Shown: in pieces, positions 17,292 to 24,488 of the stretch | How positions within the stretch are numbered: the first letter of the stretch is position 1 | Layout of the letters: every line of letters begins with the position of its first letter | Assembly (NCBI RefSeq): GCF_018499875.1 | Contig: NZ_JAHBAY010000005.1 | Coordinates: 310,001-374,000, forward strand | Direction: 5' to 3' | From: Kineosporia corallincola | GTDB taxonomy: Bacteria > Actinomycetota > Actinomycetes > Actinomycetales > Kineosporiaceae | DNA length: 64,000 nucleotides | The notes under the pieces: model-generated | What the model was told of the DNA's origin: nothing | The model's input: the letters and a program-made list of their open reading frames with translations, nothing else | The model's database searches: none | Program-made: the position numbers and the translations under genes

Positions 17292-18655
17292 CGCGCACCG
17301 CCCAGGGCCAGCAGGCGTTCCCGTTCGTCGGCGGCGACCATCGCCAGCCGGCCGGCCGGCTCGTGCGGGCGGCGGGCGGCGTCCTCGGTCAGGGTGAGGA
17401 AGTGGCCGAGCATCGCCTCGATCGTGGCCGGCTCGAAAAGGTCGGTGTCGTAACGGAAGGCGACGGTGAGCGTGTCGGCGCCCTCGGTCACCTCGACCGA
17501 CAGGTCGCACTGGCCCTCCAGGTGCGGCACCTCGAAGTACGACAGCAGGCGTCCCCCCACCTCGACCTCGTGGTCGTAGACCTGCTGCATGCGCCCGCCG
17601 AGCCGGTCGGCGGGCACCATCGTCATCGACACCCGGAAGGCGCCGTGCTCGTAGGGGCAGGCGGCCCGGGCCATCCCGCCACGCAGCTGCCCGGCGGCCT
17701 CCGCGATCACCTCGGTCACCGGCGTGGCCGGGCCGAACCGGGCGCGCACCGTGATCGGGTTGACGAAATAGCCCACCACCTCGGCACTCTGGCGCCTGCG
17801 GGTGGACGCCGGGCAGACCAGGGTGAAGTCGTGCTGCCCGGTGTAGCGGTGCAGCAGCACCTGGAAGGCGCCGATCAGGTGGGCGAAGGGCGAGACCCCG
17901 GCGCGGGCCGCGGCCTCCCGCACCGCCCGGGTGAGCGGCGCCGGCACCCGGCGGGCCACGGTGCGCCCGTGGTACGACGGTGCGGCCGGGCGCGGCCGGT
18001 CCAGCGGCAGCTGCACGGCGTCGGCGCCGTCCGTGACCGAGCGCCAGTACTCCCGCATCCGGGCGCCCCGGGGTGAGGCGACCAGGTCCTCCTCCCGGGC
18101 CACGTGGTCGTGGTAGCCGGTGTGCGCCGGGTACCACAGCGGCCCCCGGCCCGACCCCGCGTAGGCCTCGTAGGCGTCCATCAGGTCCCGCCAGATCAGC
18201 CACTGCGAAGTGGCGTCGGAGGCGATGTGGTGCGTGCCGAGCAACAGCACCGCGTCGTGCGGGCGGCGCAGCAGCACGGCCCGGAAGGCGCCCCGGCCGG
18301 ACAGGTCGTAGGGCTCGCGGGAGGCCGCCGTGACGGCCCGGTGCAGCTCGCCGTCGTCGGCGTCGCCCAGGTCGACCACCCTCAGCCGGGCGTGTTCCCG
18401 CTCGTCGCGCACGATCCGGCGCACCACGCCGTCGTTCTCGACGAAGACCGAGCGCAGCATGTCGTGCCGCCGCACCACGGCCCGCACGGCCCGGGTCAGC
18501 ACCGGCAGGTCCGGGCCCGGGCGGAAACGGCCCGCCCCGCCGGCGTTGTAGGCCGAGCTGCCCGGCGCCATGGTGTGCAGCAGCCAGAGCGAACGCTGCC
18601 CCTGCGACAGCGCGTGTTCCACCGGCTCGGTGTCGTTCACCAGGACCTCCGTCAC
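17288..18655 (-). CDS. Free-standing NRPS condensation domain
   Basis: A 455-residue single condensation domain. The N-terminal 'LSQGQRSLWLLHTMAP' is the C1 motif, the catalytic H-H-x-x-x-D is at 142-147 (H-H-I-A-S-D, followed by Ala instead of the usual Gly), and 'VGYFVNPITVRARF' is the C5-like motif. It has no adenylation or carrier domain of its own. It sits directly after the free ACP gene (5 bp), so it may condense the ACP-bound acyl or aminoacyl group with an NRPS-bound amine, or release the peptide from T2 in place of a thioesterase. Start with ATG and coupling to the SbnA-like gene are clear. Which reaction it performs is open. Confidence 0.9.
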   Translation of the reverse strand: MTEVLVNDTEPVEHALSQGQRSLWLLHTMAPGSSAYNAGGAGRFRPGPDLPVLTRAVRAVVRRHDMLRSVFVENDGVVRRIVRDEREHARLRVVDLGDADDGELHRAVTAASREPYDLSGRGAFRAVLLRRPHDAVLLLGTHHIASDATSQWLIWRDLMDAYEAYAGSGRGPLWYPAHTGYHDHVAREEDLVASPRGARMREYWRSVTDGADAVQLPLDRPRPAAPSYHGRTVARRVPAPLTRAVREAAARAGVSPFAHLIGAFQVLLHRYTGQHDFTLVCPASTRRRQSAEVVGYFVNPITVRARFGPATPVTEVIAEAAGQLRGGMARAACPYEHGAFRVSMTMVPADRLGGRMQQVYDHEVEVGGRLLSYFEVPHLEGQCDLSVEVTEGADTLTVAFRYDTDLFEPATIEAMLGHFLTLTEDAARRPHEPAGRLAMVAADERERLLALGGAR

Positions 18656-18660
18656 GGGGC

Positions 18661-18906
18661 TCAGGCTGCTGCCCGGGTCAGCAGCACGAAGTCGACGAGG
18701 TCACGCACCCGCACCAGCGATCCCACCTCGTCGTCGGGAACCTCGATGCCGAAAGACATCTCGGCGGCCGAGAGCAGGTCGACCCGGGTCAGCGAGTCCA
18801 TACCGAGTTCCTCGAACACGGTCTCCAGGTGGATGTCCTGGTCGAGGCCAGGCATCAGGATCCTGATCTGCCGGTCGATCTCGCCGAGGATCTGGTCGTT
18901 CGTCAT
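18661..18906 (-). CDS. Free-standing acyl/peptidyl carrier protein
   Basis: An 81-residue carrier. The phosphopantetheine attachment Ser38 lies in 'ELGMDSLTRVDLL', followed by the helix III motif 'FGIEVPDDEVGSLVRVRDLVDFV'. The G-M-D-S-L loop and acidic composition (pI well below neutral by inspection) look more like an ACP than an NRPS PCP. It has a strong GGAG ribosome site 6 bp before ATG. Its place between KAS III and a free C domain suggests it holds the intermediate passed from one to the other. Confidence 0.93.
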   Translation of the reverse strand: MTNDQILGEIDRQIRILMPGLDQDIHLETVFEELGMDSLTRVDLLSAAEMSFGIEVPDDEVGSLVRVRDLVDFVLLTRAAA

Positions 18907-18948
18907 GGTGTTCTCCGTTCGTGAAATGATGTGTCTTCGCCGGTGCTC

Positions 18949-19899
18949 TCAGGGCATCCGGACGACCTGGCCCGAATAGGTGAGCCCGGCGCCGAATCCG
19001 AGCAGCAGCACCAGGTCTCCGGGTGTGGTGCGGCCGCTCTCGTAGAGCCGCGACAGAGCCAGCGGCACCGAGGCGGCCGAGGTGTTGCCGGCGTCGACGA
19101 CGTCCCGGACCACCTGGTCCTCGGCGAAACCGAGCCGACGGGAGAGGGTGTCGATGATCCGGCAGTTGGCCTGGTGCGGCACGAACCAGCGGATGTCGGC
19201 GAGCGTGACGCCGGCCGCCACGCAGGCGCGCTGCGCGGCCTCGGGCATCGCCGAGGTGGACCACTTGTACACCAGCGGCCCGTTCATGCCGACGTACTCC
19301 CGGCCGTCCTCGGCCTCCGCGAGCTCGAGCACGGCGTGCCGATCGCCGTCACTGCCCCAGATCGACGGCCCGACACCCCATTCCGGCGAACGAGAGACGA
19401 CGACCGCACCGGCGCCGTCACCGAAGATGACGAAGGTGTCCGGGTCGGCCGGGTTGATCCAGTCGCTGACCCGCTCCACGCCGATCACCAGGGCGTGGGT
19501 GGTCTCACCGGAGCGCACGGCGTTCGAGCCCATCGCCACCGCGTAGGTGAACCCGGCGCAGACGGCGTTGAGGTCGAAGGCCCCCGAGGCGGGCAGCCCG
19601 ATCCGGCTGGCGACCTGCGGGGCGATGCCGGGCATCCGCTGCTTGCGGGTGGCGGTGGCCAGCACCACCAGGCCGATGTCGGCGGGGTCGGCGCTGGACA
19701 TCGCGATCGCCTTGCGGCCGGCCTCGGCGGCCATCGTGACCAGGTCCTCCTCCGGGCCGGCGTGACCGCGCGTGCGGATGCCGGTGCGTTCGACGATCCA
19801 GCTCGGCTCGACCGTGGTGCGCGCGGACACCTCCTCGTTGGTCACCAGCCGGGACGGCCGGTAGGCGGCGATGCCGCTGATCCGGGACTCGTGGGGCAT
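18949..19899 (-). CDS. Beta-ketoacyl-ACP synthase III (FabH-like)
   Basis: 316 residues with the complete thiolase-fold triad: C114 in 'DLNAVCAGFTYA', H242 in 'WFVPHQANCRIID' and N272 in 'DAGNTSAASVP'. Spacing matches housekeeping FabH, so it should be a true decarboxylative condensing enzyme rather than a Cys- or His-altered acyltransferase. Within a cluster it would prime the adjacent ACP by condensing an acyl-CoA with malonyl-ACP; alternatively it transfers an acyl group, as some cluster KAS III proteins do. It has a strong GGAGGAG ribosome site. The gene lies in the same operon as the FabG-like reductase and ACP. Confidence 0.92.
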   Translation of the reverse strand: MPHESRISGIAAYRPSRLVTNEEVSARTTVEPSWIVERTGIRTRGHAGPEEDLVTMAAEAGRKAIAMSSADPADIGLVVLATATRKQRMPGIAPQVASRIGLPASGAFDLNAVCAGFTYAVAMGSNAVRSGETTHALVIGVERVSDWINPADPDTFVIFGDGAGAVVVSRSPEWGVGPSIWGSDGDRHAVLELAEAEDGREYVGMNGPLVYKWSTSAMPEAAQRACVAAGVTLADIRWFVPHQANCRIIDTLSRRLGFAEDQVVRDVVDAGNTSAASVPLALSRLYESGRTTPGDLVLLLGFGAGLTYSGQVVRMP

Positions 19900-19942
19900 G
19901 TCTCCTCCTCGTCGAAAAGTGAAGCACGTCAGGCATTCCGGA

Positions 19943-20773
19943 TCAGAGCGCGATGCCGCCGTCGACCTGGATCACCTGGCCGGTGATGTACGAGGCCTGG
20001 CCGGAGGCCAGGAACGAGACCGTGCCCGCCACCTCGTGCGCCTGCCCGAAACGGCCCAGCGGGATCTGCCCGAGCAGCCCGCCGGCGGCCTGTTCCGGCA
20101 GGCCGGCGATCATGTCGGTCTCGATCAGGCCGGGGGCCACGACGTTGGCGCGCACGCCGTAGCGGCCGACCTCCTTGGCCATCGCCCGGGTGAAGCCGAT
20201 GATCCCGGCCTTGGACGCGGAATAGTTGGTCTGCCCGGCGTTTCCGCTCACCCCGGAGACCGAGGAGACGGTGATGACGCTGCCGGCCCGGCGGCGGATC
20301 AGCTTCCGGACCACGGCCCGGCAGATGTGGTAGGTGCCGTCCAGATTCACCCGCAGCACGTCGTCCCAGCTGGCGTCGTCCATCAGTGCCAGCGGGCTGT
20401 CGCGGATGATGCCGGCGCAGGTGACGACCGTGCTGACCGGGCCGAGTTCGCGCTCGGCGGCGGCGACGAAGTCCTGGGCCGCCGCCCGGTCGGACACGTC
20501 GACCCGGCGTTCCAGCACCCGGCCGCCGTGCTCGCGGGCCTGCTCGGCGACCAGCGCGCCGGCCTCGGAACTGGAGGCGTAGCAGAAGGCCACGTCGTGA
20601 CCGTCGCGGGCCAGCCGGGCCACGATCGCGGCGCCGATCCCCCGCGAGCCGCCGGTGACCAGGGCGACCGGGCGCCTGGCGCCGGGTCGCTCCTCGGACT
20701 GCGCGTCCGGCCGTGCGTCAGGCCGAGCGCCCGGCTGGGCATCAGGCTGGGCAACAGGCTCTGCATCAGGCAT
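19943..20773 (-). CDS. FabG-like 3-oxoacyl-ACP reductase (SDR)
   Basis: A 276-residue classical short-chain dehydrogenase. Its cofactor loop G-G-S-R-G-I-G is at 41-47, the N-A-G-like strand appears as 'VVTCAGIIRDSPL', the catalytic Y184-x-x-x-K188 lies in 'NYSASKAG', and the C-terminus is 'YITGQVIQVDGG'. A 35-residue Pro/Asp/Ala/Gln repeat tail precedes the fold; no better start is visible close to it. It is the first gene of the long operon and would reduce the ketoacyl-ACP made by KAS III. The 20-bp motif lies 39-58 bp upstream of the start. Confidence 0.92.
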   Translation of the reverse strand: MPDAEPVAQPDAQPGARPDARPDAQSEERPGARRPVALVTGGSRGIGAAIVARLARDGHDVAFCYASSSEAGALVAEQAREHGGRVLERRVDVSDRAAAQDFVAAAERELGPVSTVVTCAGIIRDSPLALMDDASWDDVLRVNLDGTYHICRAVVRKLIRRRAGSVITVSSVSGVSGNAGQTNYSASKAGIIGFTRAMAKEVGRYGVRANVVAPGLIETDMIAGLPEQAAGGLLGQIPLGRFGQAHEVAGTVSFLASGQASYITGQVIQVDGGIAL

Positions 20774-20811
20774 GGCGAAAGCCTGCGCCCCGCGCCTATC
20801 CCCGATCTATC

Positions 20812-20831
20812 GGGACCTATATGTTTCCTAT
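20812..20831 (-). promoter_or_regulatory. Copy 2 of the 20-bp cluster motif
   Basis: The plus strand reads GGGACCTATATGTTTCCTAT, 16/20 identical to 7432-7451. It lies between the DUF1203 gene and the fabG-like start. Two further GATAG-type words occur just downstream on the transcribed strand and could form a promoter. Confidence 0.6.
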
Positions 20832-20845
20832 CGGCCGGGAGGGCA

Positions 20846-21397
20846 TCAGCTTTCGCAGGCCGCCGACCGGACCACCTCACACAGGAAACACCCGTCGTCG
20901 GCCCTGCGCACGTGCAGGTACGCCGTCGACGGGGAGCTGAAGAGGTGAGCCGCGGCCTCGCGTACGCCGGCCGCACCGGTGGCGACCCGGGTCTGGGAGA
21001 CCGCCCGCCCGACGTCCCGGCCGCCGGGCACCGGGCCACCGAAAGCCGTTCCACCGGAAGCGATGACGTCCGGGTATCCCTGGAGGGTGACGGTCAGGTC
21101 GTCCGGGAAGACACCGGAGTCCAGCCCGGCACCGGAACTCTCGTAGGCCGGGCAGCCTTCCTCGTGGATCTGGACGGGGCCGGGCAACGGCGCCGGGACC
21201 CGCCCGCGCACCGGGTCGTAGACGAACCAGACGGCCCGGTCGACGCCGGCCCGGAACGGGGTGAGGCAGACCCGGCAGGGGCCGCCGCCGGTGGCCAGGT
21301 CGACGTAGGCCGGGTAGTCGCACTCCGGTGACCGCAGCGTCGCCCGCACGCGCCAGGCGACGCCCTGATCGATCGGCACCACACGGTAGGTCTGCAC
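20846..21397 (-). CDS. DUF1203 family protein
   Basis: 183 residues, probably from a GTG at 21397. The pattern 'GGGPCRVCLTPFRAG', a following Y-D-P-V strand, the 'IHEEGCPAYE' segment and the C-terminal 'AYLHVRRADDGCFLCEVVR' match DUF1203, a small cytoplasmic family with conserved Cys/His and no known activity. The conserved Cys residues (C-R-V-C-L, E-G-C-P, C-F-L-C) could bind a metal. It is on the same strand as the cluster and lies between the SARP gene (63 bp away) and the main operon, so it may be expressed with either. Its link to biosynthesis is only positional. Confidence 0.75.
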   Translation of the reverse strand: MQTYRVVPIDQGVAWRVRATLRSPECDYPAYVDLATGGGPCRVCLTPFRAGVDRAVWFVYDPVRGRVPAPLPGPVQIHEEGCPAYESSGAGLDSGVFPDDLTVTLQGYPDVIASGGTAFGGPVPGGRDVGRAVSQTRVATGAAGVREAAAHLFSSPSTAYLHVRRADDGCFLCEVVRSAACES

Positions 21398-21460
21398 CCT
21401 GAAAAGCTAGGCGGGACGGGACGGTGCGGCAATGGCGCCCGGGGCAGTACGGGGCTGTAG

Positions 21461-24001
21461 TCAGCTCCACCCCGCGGCTGCGGCTCCCTGCACCCCGTCC
21501 TCGCCCGTCCCGCCCTGACGCTCCAGCACCTGGAGCAGCAGACCGGCCTTGTTCTCGTAACCGCGCCGGGCACCCTCGTCACCGAGAACCGCCGACAGCT
21601 CGGCCAGTCCGCGCAGAATCACCGTCTGCCCCAGCAGGTCACCGCCGGAACAGGCCACGGTCCAGGCCCGCTGGTAGGTGTAGCGCCAGTCGTCGTGCCG
21701 GCCACGCAGGCCGAAGTAGCCGGTCATGCTCCGGGCCGTCTCCCATGCCTGGGCGATCCGGCCGGTCCGCACCGCCTGGTCGAGCACGGCCACCAGTGCG
21801 GCCCGTTCCTGGTCGAACCAGTCCAGCGGATCCGCGAGCAGCGACCGCACGTGCGTGGCCCCCAGACGCCAGCGGGTGGCCCCGCCCGAGCGCGCCGAAA
21901 CCCCTGGTGGCCCGGCCTTCCGGACCGCGAGGCCCGCTCCTGGCCCGTCCGGCCGATCACCCAACCAGGGCCGCTCACCCCCACCAGACCCGCCAGGCCG
22001 GTCCGCCGTCAGACGCCGGTCCGCCTCGTTCGCCAGGGCCAGCCAGGCCCCCATCGCCCGGTCCACGGCGGCCCGGCGCCCGGCCACCGGCTCCTCCCCC
22101 ACGGCCCGCTCGCGCGCCATCAGCCGCACCAGGTCGTGCAACCGGTACCGCACTCGCGCCGCATCACCCGGCACCGGCAGCACCGTCACCAGCCGGGCCC
22201 CGACCAGCGCGTCCATCACGTCCTCGGCGTCTTCCTCGCTGACCTCCAGCACCGCGGCCGTCACCCAGCTGGCGAAGTCCGGCACGTCGAGCAGCGCCAG
22301 CCGGCGCAGCCCGGCCCGGGCCCGCGGGTCCAGGTCCCAGTAGGCGCTCTCCAGGCTGGCTCTCACGTCCATGCTGCCCAGACGCAGCTGGTCCAGGCGA
22401 CCGGACTCGTCCCGCAGCCGGTTCAGCAGACGCCCCGGCGAATGATGGCTGCCGCTCGACAGCCGGGCTCCGGCCACCCGGATCGCCAGGGGCAGCCCAC
22501 CGCAGGCCGCGGTCAGCGCGCGGGCCGCCCCGGCCTCCGCCGCCACCGGCACCTCACCGATGATCGCGGCCAGCATCACCACCCCGTCCGGCCCGTCCAT
22601 CGGCTCCAGGTCGACCAGGTGCGTGCCCTCCAGCGTGGTCAGCGGCGAGCGGCTGGTGATCAGCACCCCGCAGCCCGGGCCGGAGGGCAGCAGGCAGCGC
22701 ACCTGCCGGTCGCTGGCGGCGTTGTCGAGCACCACCAGCACCCGGCGGTCGGCCAGCAGGCTGCGGTAGCAGCGGATCCGCTCGGCCCGCTCCTGCGGCA
22801 CCTCGCTCTCGGCCATGCCCAGCGAGCGCAGGAACGAGCCGAGCACCTGGTAGCAGTCCGCCGGGGCGCCGTTCGGCTCGCGCAGGTCGGCGTAGAGCTG
22901 GCCGTCGGGGAAGGCGTCGCGGCAGCGGTGGGACACGTGCACGGCCAGGGCGCTCTTGCCCACGCCGGGCATGCCGGTGATCATCGCGATGCCGGAGCTG
23001 CCGCCGCCGTGCGCGGGCACCAGCAGGTCGGCGAGCTGCCGGGCCGGTTCCTCGCGGCCGGTGAAGTCGGGGACGCCGGAGGGCAGGGTGGCCGGGCGGC
23101 GGTCGCTGAGCACCGGTTCGGGCGGCGTGACGCGCAGGGGTGAGCGCTCGGCGACCGGGCCGACGTCCGGCTCACCGCTGAGGATGTCCTGGTAGAGGCC
23201 GGTCAGGGCGGGGCCGAGGTCGACGCCGAGTTCCTCGGCCAGCAGGGTGCGGCCGTCGTGGTACACGCCGAGGGCGTCGGCCTGCCGGTCGGCGCGGTAG
23301 AGCGCGACCATCAGCTGGCCGCGCAGCCGCTCGCGCAGCGGGTAGGCGGTGACCAGGCCGGTCAGCTCGGCCAGCAGCTGGTTGCCGTGGCCGAGGGCGA
23401 GGTCGGCCTCGATCCGGCTCTCCAGCGCGACCATCCGGGCCTCCTCCAGCCCGGGCAGTCCCATGCCGGCCAGGTGCTCGGTGACGTTGGCCAGGGCCGG
23501 GCCGCGCCACAGCCGCAGCGCGCGGCCCAGGGTGCCGGACGCCTCCTGGTGTGAGCCGGCGGCCAGGGCGGCCCGGCCGGCGGCGCTGAGCCGCTCGAAC
23601 TCGACGTGGTCGCTGAGCGCGGTGCCGATCTCGATCAGGTAGCCGGGACGGTGCCGGCGGATGGCCGCCCTGGCGCCCAGCAGCTTGCGCAACCGGGAGA
23701 CGTGCGTGTAGAGCTGGGCCGCCGCGGTGTTCGGCGGTTCCTCGCCCCACAGAAAGGAACTCAGTTTCTCGTCGGCCAGGATGCGGCCCCTGGCCAGCAG
23801 CAGCGAGGCCAGCACCGTGCGCTGCTTGGACCCGTCGAGCGTGTACTGCTCGCCGTCCAGCCAGACCTCGACCGGGCCGAGGATCCGGAACTCCACCTGC
23901 CCCTCGCCGGTGCCCCCCGTTCCGGGGTTCGTGCTGTTCCCGTGCGCCGCCGGCGCCGTGCCCTCCCGGCACACCGTCAGGCGGCCGGTTCCCTCCCCCA
24001 T
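21461..24001 (-). CDS. SARP-family transcriptional activator with NB-ARC ATPase domain
   Basis: An 846-residue AfsR-like regulator. The winged-helix OmpR-type DNA-binding domain (about 36-130, 'GSKQRTVLASLLLARG') is followed by the bacterial transcriptional activation domain (130-275), then an NB-ARC-like ATPase with P-loop G-M-P-G-V-G-K-S near 348. A helical C-terminal region carries an unusual Gly/Arg/Pro-rich insertion around residues 670-730. SARPs bind short direct repeats and switch on antibiotic clusters, so this is the probable pathway activator. ATG 24001 has AGGA a few bases upstream; an adjoining GTG at 24004 is an alternative. Direct repeats at 24275-24313 lie far upstream of it. 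Confidence 0.92.
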   Translation of the reverse strand: MGEGTGRLTVCREGTAPAAHGNSTNPGTGGTGEGQVEFRILGPVEVWLDGEQYTLDGSKQRTVLASLLLARGRILADEKLSSFLWGEEPPNTAAAQLYTHVSRLRKLLGARAAIRRHRPGYLIEIGTALSDHVEFERLSAAGRAALAAGSHQEASGTLGRALRLWRGPALANVTEHLAGMGLPGLEEARMVALESRIEADLALGHGNQLLAELTGLVTAYPLRERLRGQLMVALYRADRQADALGVYHDGRTLLAEELGVDLGPALTGLYQDILSGEPDVGPVAERSPLRVTPPEPVLSDRRPATLPSGVPDFTGREEPARQLADLLVPAHGGGSSGIAMITGMPGVGKSALAVHVSHRCRDAFPDGQLYADLREPNGAPADCYQVLGSFLRSLGMAESEVPQERAERIRCYRSLLADRRVLVVLDNAASDRQVRCLLPSGPGCGVLITSRSPLTTLEGTHLVDLEPMDGPDGVVMLAAIIGEVPVAAEAGAARALTAACGGLPLAIRVAGARLSSGSHHSPGRLLNRLRDESGRLDQLRLGSMDVRASLESAYWDLDPRARAGLRRLALLDVPDFASWVTAAVLEVSEEDAEDVMDALVGARLVTVLPVPGDAARVRYRLHDLVRLMARERAVGEEPVAGRRAAVDRAMGAWLALANEADRRLTADRPGGSGGGERPWLGDRPDGPGAGLAVRKAGPPGVSARSGGATRWRLGATHVRSLLADPLDWFDQERAALVAVLDQAVRTGRIAQAWETARSMTGYFGLRGRHDDWRYTYQRAWTVACSGGDLLGQTVILRGLAELSAVLGDEGARRGYENKAGLLLQVLERQGGTGEDGVQGAAAAGWS

Positions 24002-24274
24002 CACTTTCCTTCCCGCACCGAGGTTTCAGCGTCACACCCCGCACGCCCCCTGCATCGGCTCAGGAGCGCCCTCCGTGCTCACGTGACCGAATCCCGCCGG
24101 GCATCGCCCCTGATCCCGTTCTCCCCCGGATCCGGGTGCCCGATGAACTGAGACCCGCGCCGCCGCCCTGATACAGGCACCGGCAGGCTCTTGCGCGAAA
24201 GCTAGCCGTGGGCGGCAGCTACCGCCGGTCCCATCGTGCCGCACGGGCCCGGCGGGGGTCCAGACACCCGGCCG

Positions 24275-24313
24275 GTTCTTGACAGATCACGAAAACGGCC
24301 ACCGTTCTTGACA
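24275..24313. promoter_or_regulatory. Direct repeat GTTCTTGACA x2
   Basis: GTTCTTGACA occurs at 24275-24284 and 24304-24313, 29 bp apart and on the same face to a first approximation. On the plus strand it contains a consensus-like -35 TTGACA, but no plus-strand gene follows. On the minus strand it reads TGTCAAGAAC and lies upstream of the SARP gene. An operator is possible. Confidence 0.4.
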
Positions 24314-24424
24314 ACTGACCAGTATGTGACGGGTGTGGCGAAGGTGCAGCGTCGGGGCGTTCATCGGCAGGCGCCGTGCCATGTCGCTCGTAAACCCCGT
24401 CCGCCGTCTGGTATTCGCGCGAAC

Positions 24425-24478
24425 AACAATGGTGGACGACGCCGGGCCGGCCCGGGCCCCACGTCGTCCACCATTGTT
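24425..24478 (-). terminator. Hairpin terminator of the PL11 lyase gene
   Basis: Perfect 17-bp arms (24425-24441 and 24462-24478) contain the word AACAATGGTGGACGACG, with a 20-nt GC-rich loop. It lies 10 bp beyond the stop of the lyase gene. There is no T-tract, as is usual in high-GC actinomycetes. Confidence 0.85.
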
Positions 24479-24488
24479 CACGCAATCG

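Larger units (their letters stand above)
24002..24488. other. Intergenic region upstream of the SARP gene
   Basis: No credible gene is seen in these 487 bp. The region holds the hairpin terminator of the rhamnogalacturonan lyase gene (24425-24478) and two copies of a 10-bp word (24275-24284, 24304-24313). A long, otherwise featureless leader to the SARP start follows, which may carry its promoter. Confidence 0.6.

Noticed and set aside
16281-18203. A 640-residue fusion of an N-terminal region with the SbnA-like enzyme
   Set aside because: The N-terminal 300 residues are an out-of-frame reading of the condensation-domain gene; the ATG at 17291 gives the normal enzyme length.
24275-24330. Plus-strand sigma-70 promoter for a hidden gene
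   Set aside because: TTGACA is present twice, but no convincing -10 box at 16-18 bp and no plus-strand gene follows before the convergent terminator.
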